A DNA stretch of 64,000 bases from Apostichopus japonicus (taxonomy: Eukaryota > Echinodermata > Holothuroidea > Aspidochirotida > Stichopodidae): assembly GCF_037975245.1 (NCBI RefSeq), contig NC_092564.1, positions 24,488,484-24,552,483 on the forward strand. Direction: 5' to 3'. The notes under the pieces were generated by a model. That model searched no databases. It was not told where the DNA came from and worked only from the letters and a program-made list of their open reading frames with translations. The number at the start of each line of letters is the position of its first letter. Position 1 is the stretch's first letter. Shown piece by piece: positions 62,201-64,000 of this stretch. A program made the translations under genes and the position numbers.

Positions 62201-64000
62201 AACTCTCTATGGATACTGTCGTAGACTCTGTGTTAGTCGTCTCGGCTGAAGATGTCAATCCTTCTGTCGATGTAGACTCACTGGTCACTCTTTCAGAGGT
62301 AGCAGATCTAGTGCTGGCTTGACTAGATGAAGGCTGGCTTGTAACCTCTGGGCTGCTACTTGCTGAAACCGTTGTCAATGTGGTTGAAGGCTCTTGAGTA
62401 GTGATGGTACTCTCCTCCGTGCTGATCGATTTCGATGAAGAAATAGCTGTCGTCTCGGAACTAGTTTCAGCTGTCGTGGCCAAACCAGAAGAAGGAGTAG
62501 ACTCCAGAGATGTTGTAACTTGAGTTGTTTCAACAGTTGTCTGATATGGCGTGGACGTTTCCCCTAAGGAGCTGGTCTCCTTCACAGCTGTCGAATAGGA
62601 GGTTGTTTCCACAGTACTAGAGGAAGGTACTGTTGTCTCAGAACCTGTAGTAGAACTCTCTGTGGATACTGTCGTAGACTCTGTCCTAGTCGTCTCGGCT
62701 GAAGATGTCAATCCTTCTGTCGATGTAGACTCACTGGTCACTCTTTCAGAGGTAGCAGATCTAGTGCTGGCTTGACTAGATGAAGGCTGACTTGTAACTT
62801 CTGGGCTGCTACTTGCTGAAACCGTTGTCAATGTGGTTGAAGGCTCTGGAGTAGTGATGGTACTCTCCTCCGTGCTGATCGATTTCGATGAAGAAATAGC
62901 TTTCGTCTCGGAACTAGTTTCAGCTGTCGTGGTCAAAGCAGAAGAAGGAGTAGACTCCAGAGATGTTGTAACTTGAGTTGTTTCAACAGTTGTCTGATAT
63001 GGCGTGGACGTTTCCCCTAAGGAGCTGGTCTCCTTCACAGCTGTCGAATAAGAGGTTGTTTCCACAGTACTAGAGGAAGGTACTGTTGTCTCAGAACCTG
63101 TAGTAGAACTCTCTGTGGATACTGTCGTAGACTGTGTCTTAGTCGTCTCGGCTGAGGATGTCAATCCTTCTGTCGATGTAGACTCACTGGTCACTTTTCC
63201 AGTGGTAGCAGATCTAGTGCTGGCTTGACTAGATGAATGCTGGCTTGTAACCTCTGGGCTGCTACTTGCTGAAACCGTTGTCAATGTGGTTGAAGCCTCT
63301 GGAGTAGTGCTGGTACTCTCCTCCGTGCTGATCGATTTCGATGAAGAAATAGCTTTCGTCTCGGGACTAGTTTCAGCTGTCGTGGTCAAAGCAGAAGGAG
63401 TAGACTCCAGAGATGTTGTAACTTGAGTTGTTTCAACAGTTGTCTGATATGGCGTGGTCGTTTCCCCTAAGGAGCTGGTCTCCTTCACAGCTGTCGAATA
63501 AGAGGTTGTTTCCACAGTACTAGAGGAAGGTACTGTTGTCTCAAAACCTGTAGTAGAACTCTCTGTGGATACTGTCGTAGACTCTGTCTTAGTCGTCTTG
63601 GCTGAGGATGTCAATCCTTCTTTCGATGTAGACTCACTGGTCACTCTTTCAGAGGTAGCAGATCTAGTGCTGGCTTGACTAGATGAAGGCTGGCTTGTAA
63701 CCTCTGGGCTGCTTCTTGCTGAAACCGTTGTCAATGTGGTTGAAGCCTCTGGAGTAGTGCTGGTACTCTCCTCCGTGCTGATCGATTTTGGTGAAGAAAT
63801 AGCTGTCGTCTCGGAACTAGTTTCAGCTGTCGTGGTCAAAACTGAAGAAGAAGTAGACTCCAGAGATGTTGTAACTTGAGTTGTTTCAACAGTTATCTGA
63901 TATGGCGAAGTCGTTTCCCCTAGGGAGCTGGTTTCCTTATCTAATGTCGAATAAGAGGTTGTTTCCACGGTACTAGAGGAAGGTACTGTTGTCTCGGAAC
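53246..64000 (-). CDS. Giant mucin-like repeat protein, upstream exon segment (B-type repeats, partial)
   Basis: This is an open minus-strand frame of about 24 tandem units of 150-151 codons, continuing past the right edge; the true N-terminus is outside the window. Each unit is dominated by Ser and Thr with regular Glu, a few Pro, two Tyr and no Cys or Trp, which fits an extended, densely O-glycosylated PTS (mucin) domain of a secreted or surface protein. B-type units carry KETSSLGETT, ETTQVTTSLESTPS and SSQASTRSATSERV where A-type units have SSVGE, ETTEL and STTSA. Some units have one extra Ser codon (ESTPSSAL versus ESTPSAL), giving 453 bp. The GTG at 63968 is an ordinary Val codon (S-T-V-E-T-T), not a start. 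I end the exon at 53246, before a GTAAGT donor; read further, the frame enters a retroelement and stops at 53028. No non-repeat domain is visible, so the family (mucin, cuticle or adhesive protein) stays open. Confidence 0.82.
53546..54960. repeat. Three-unit (1353-bp) higher-order repeat in the B-type array
   Basis: The unit with CTTATCTAATGTCGAATAAG (protein STLDKETSS) at 53546 recurs at 54899, together with the neighbouring GAAGACTCACTTGTTACTC and GATCTAGAACTGG variants. The 1353-bp spacing is two 450-bp units plus one 453-bp unit. Confidence 0.75.
63181..64000. repeat. Start of a 20-unit (9039-bp) higher-order copy
   Basis: From 63181 to the window edge the sequence follows 54142-54961 closely. 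Shared variants include CACTTTTCCAGTGG, CTCGGGACTAG, GTCTTGGCTGAGG and TTATCTAATGTCG, all at offset 9039. One difference seen is CTTTCGATG for CTGTCGATG near 63622. The B-type array therefore repeats at this scale and probably continues beyond the window. Confidence 0.7.

Noticed and set aside
53028-63968. A complete gene from a start at 63968 to a stop at 53028
   Set aside because: The start is a GTG Val codon found in every unit and the frame is open to the right edge; the stop lies in retroelement sequence.

Overview
The window looks like nuclear DNA from a metazoan, most likely an aquatic invertebrate; I cannot name the species. The evidence is a non-LTR retrotransposon of the CR1/L2/Rex type with its typical 3' end, a DNA transposon with TA target duplications and pogo-like ends, and a giant mucin-like repeat gene. 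I see no bacterial operon structure.

Nearly all of the window is one tandem array of a 450-bp (150-codon) unit. It is coding on the minus strand only, so the gene is read from right to left. Each unit encodes a Ser/Thr-rich, acidic, cysteine-free segment (about 59% Ser+Thr in a consensus I counted by hand), as in the PTS domains of mucins or secreted adhesive proteins. Both ends of the gene lie outside the window. Layout along the + strand: 1-44340, about 100 'A-type' units; 44341-45608, retroelement copy 1; 45609-45662, a 54-bp scrap of array; 45666-49586, a 3.9-kb TIR element; 49587-51838, five units (B-type at the right, A-type at the left); 51839-53106, retroelement copy 2; 53107-64000, about 24 'B-type' units.

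Read straight through, the insertions break the frame three times. A splicing model repairs all of them. In both places the array unit just upstream of the insertion (in the sense of transcription) carries GTAAGT, which I see in the array only at these two sites; ordinary units have GTGAGT. The retroelement's T-rich tail runs into TTTTTGCAG at the array boundary. Donor and acceptor are both phase 1. Removing 53245-51834 (1412 bp) and 49670-44336 (5335 bp) gives one continuous frame of about 19,000 codons in three exon segments: 64000-53246, 51833-49671 and 44335-1. The inferred order of events is: retroelement insertion, formation of the donor, duplication of the element with five flanking units by unequal exchange, then insertion of the TIR element into one of the two duplicated introns.

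The array records many unequal exchanges: a 222-bp internal deletion present in four copies, a 5-unit (2250-bp) tandem duplication, a 2-unit (900-bp) duplication, and 3-unit and 20-unit repeats in the B-type part. All spacings I checked in the left array fit n x 450 minus m x 222, so the frame is kept throughout.
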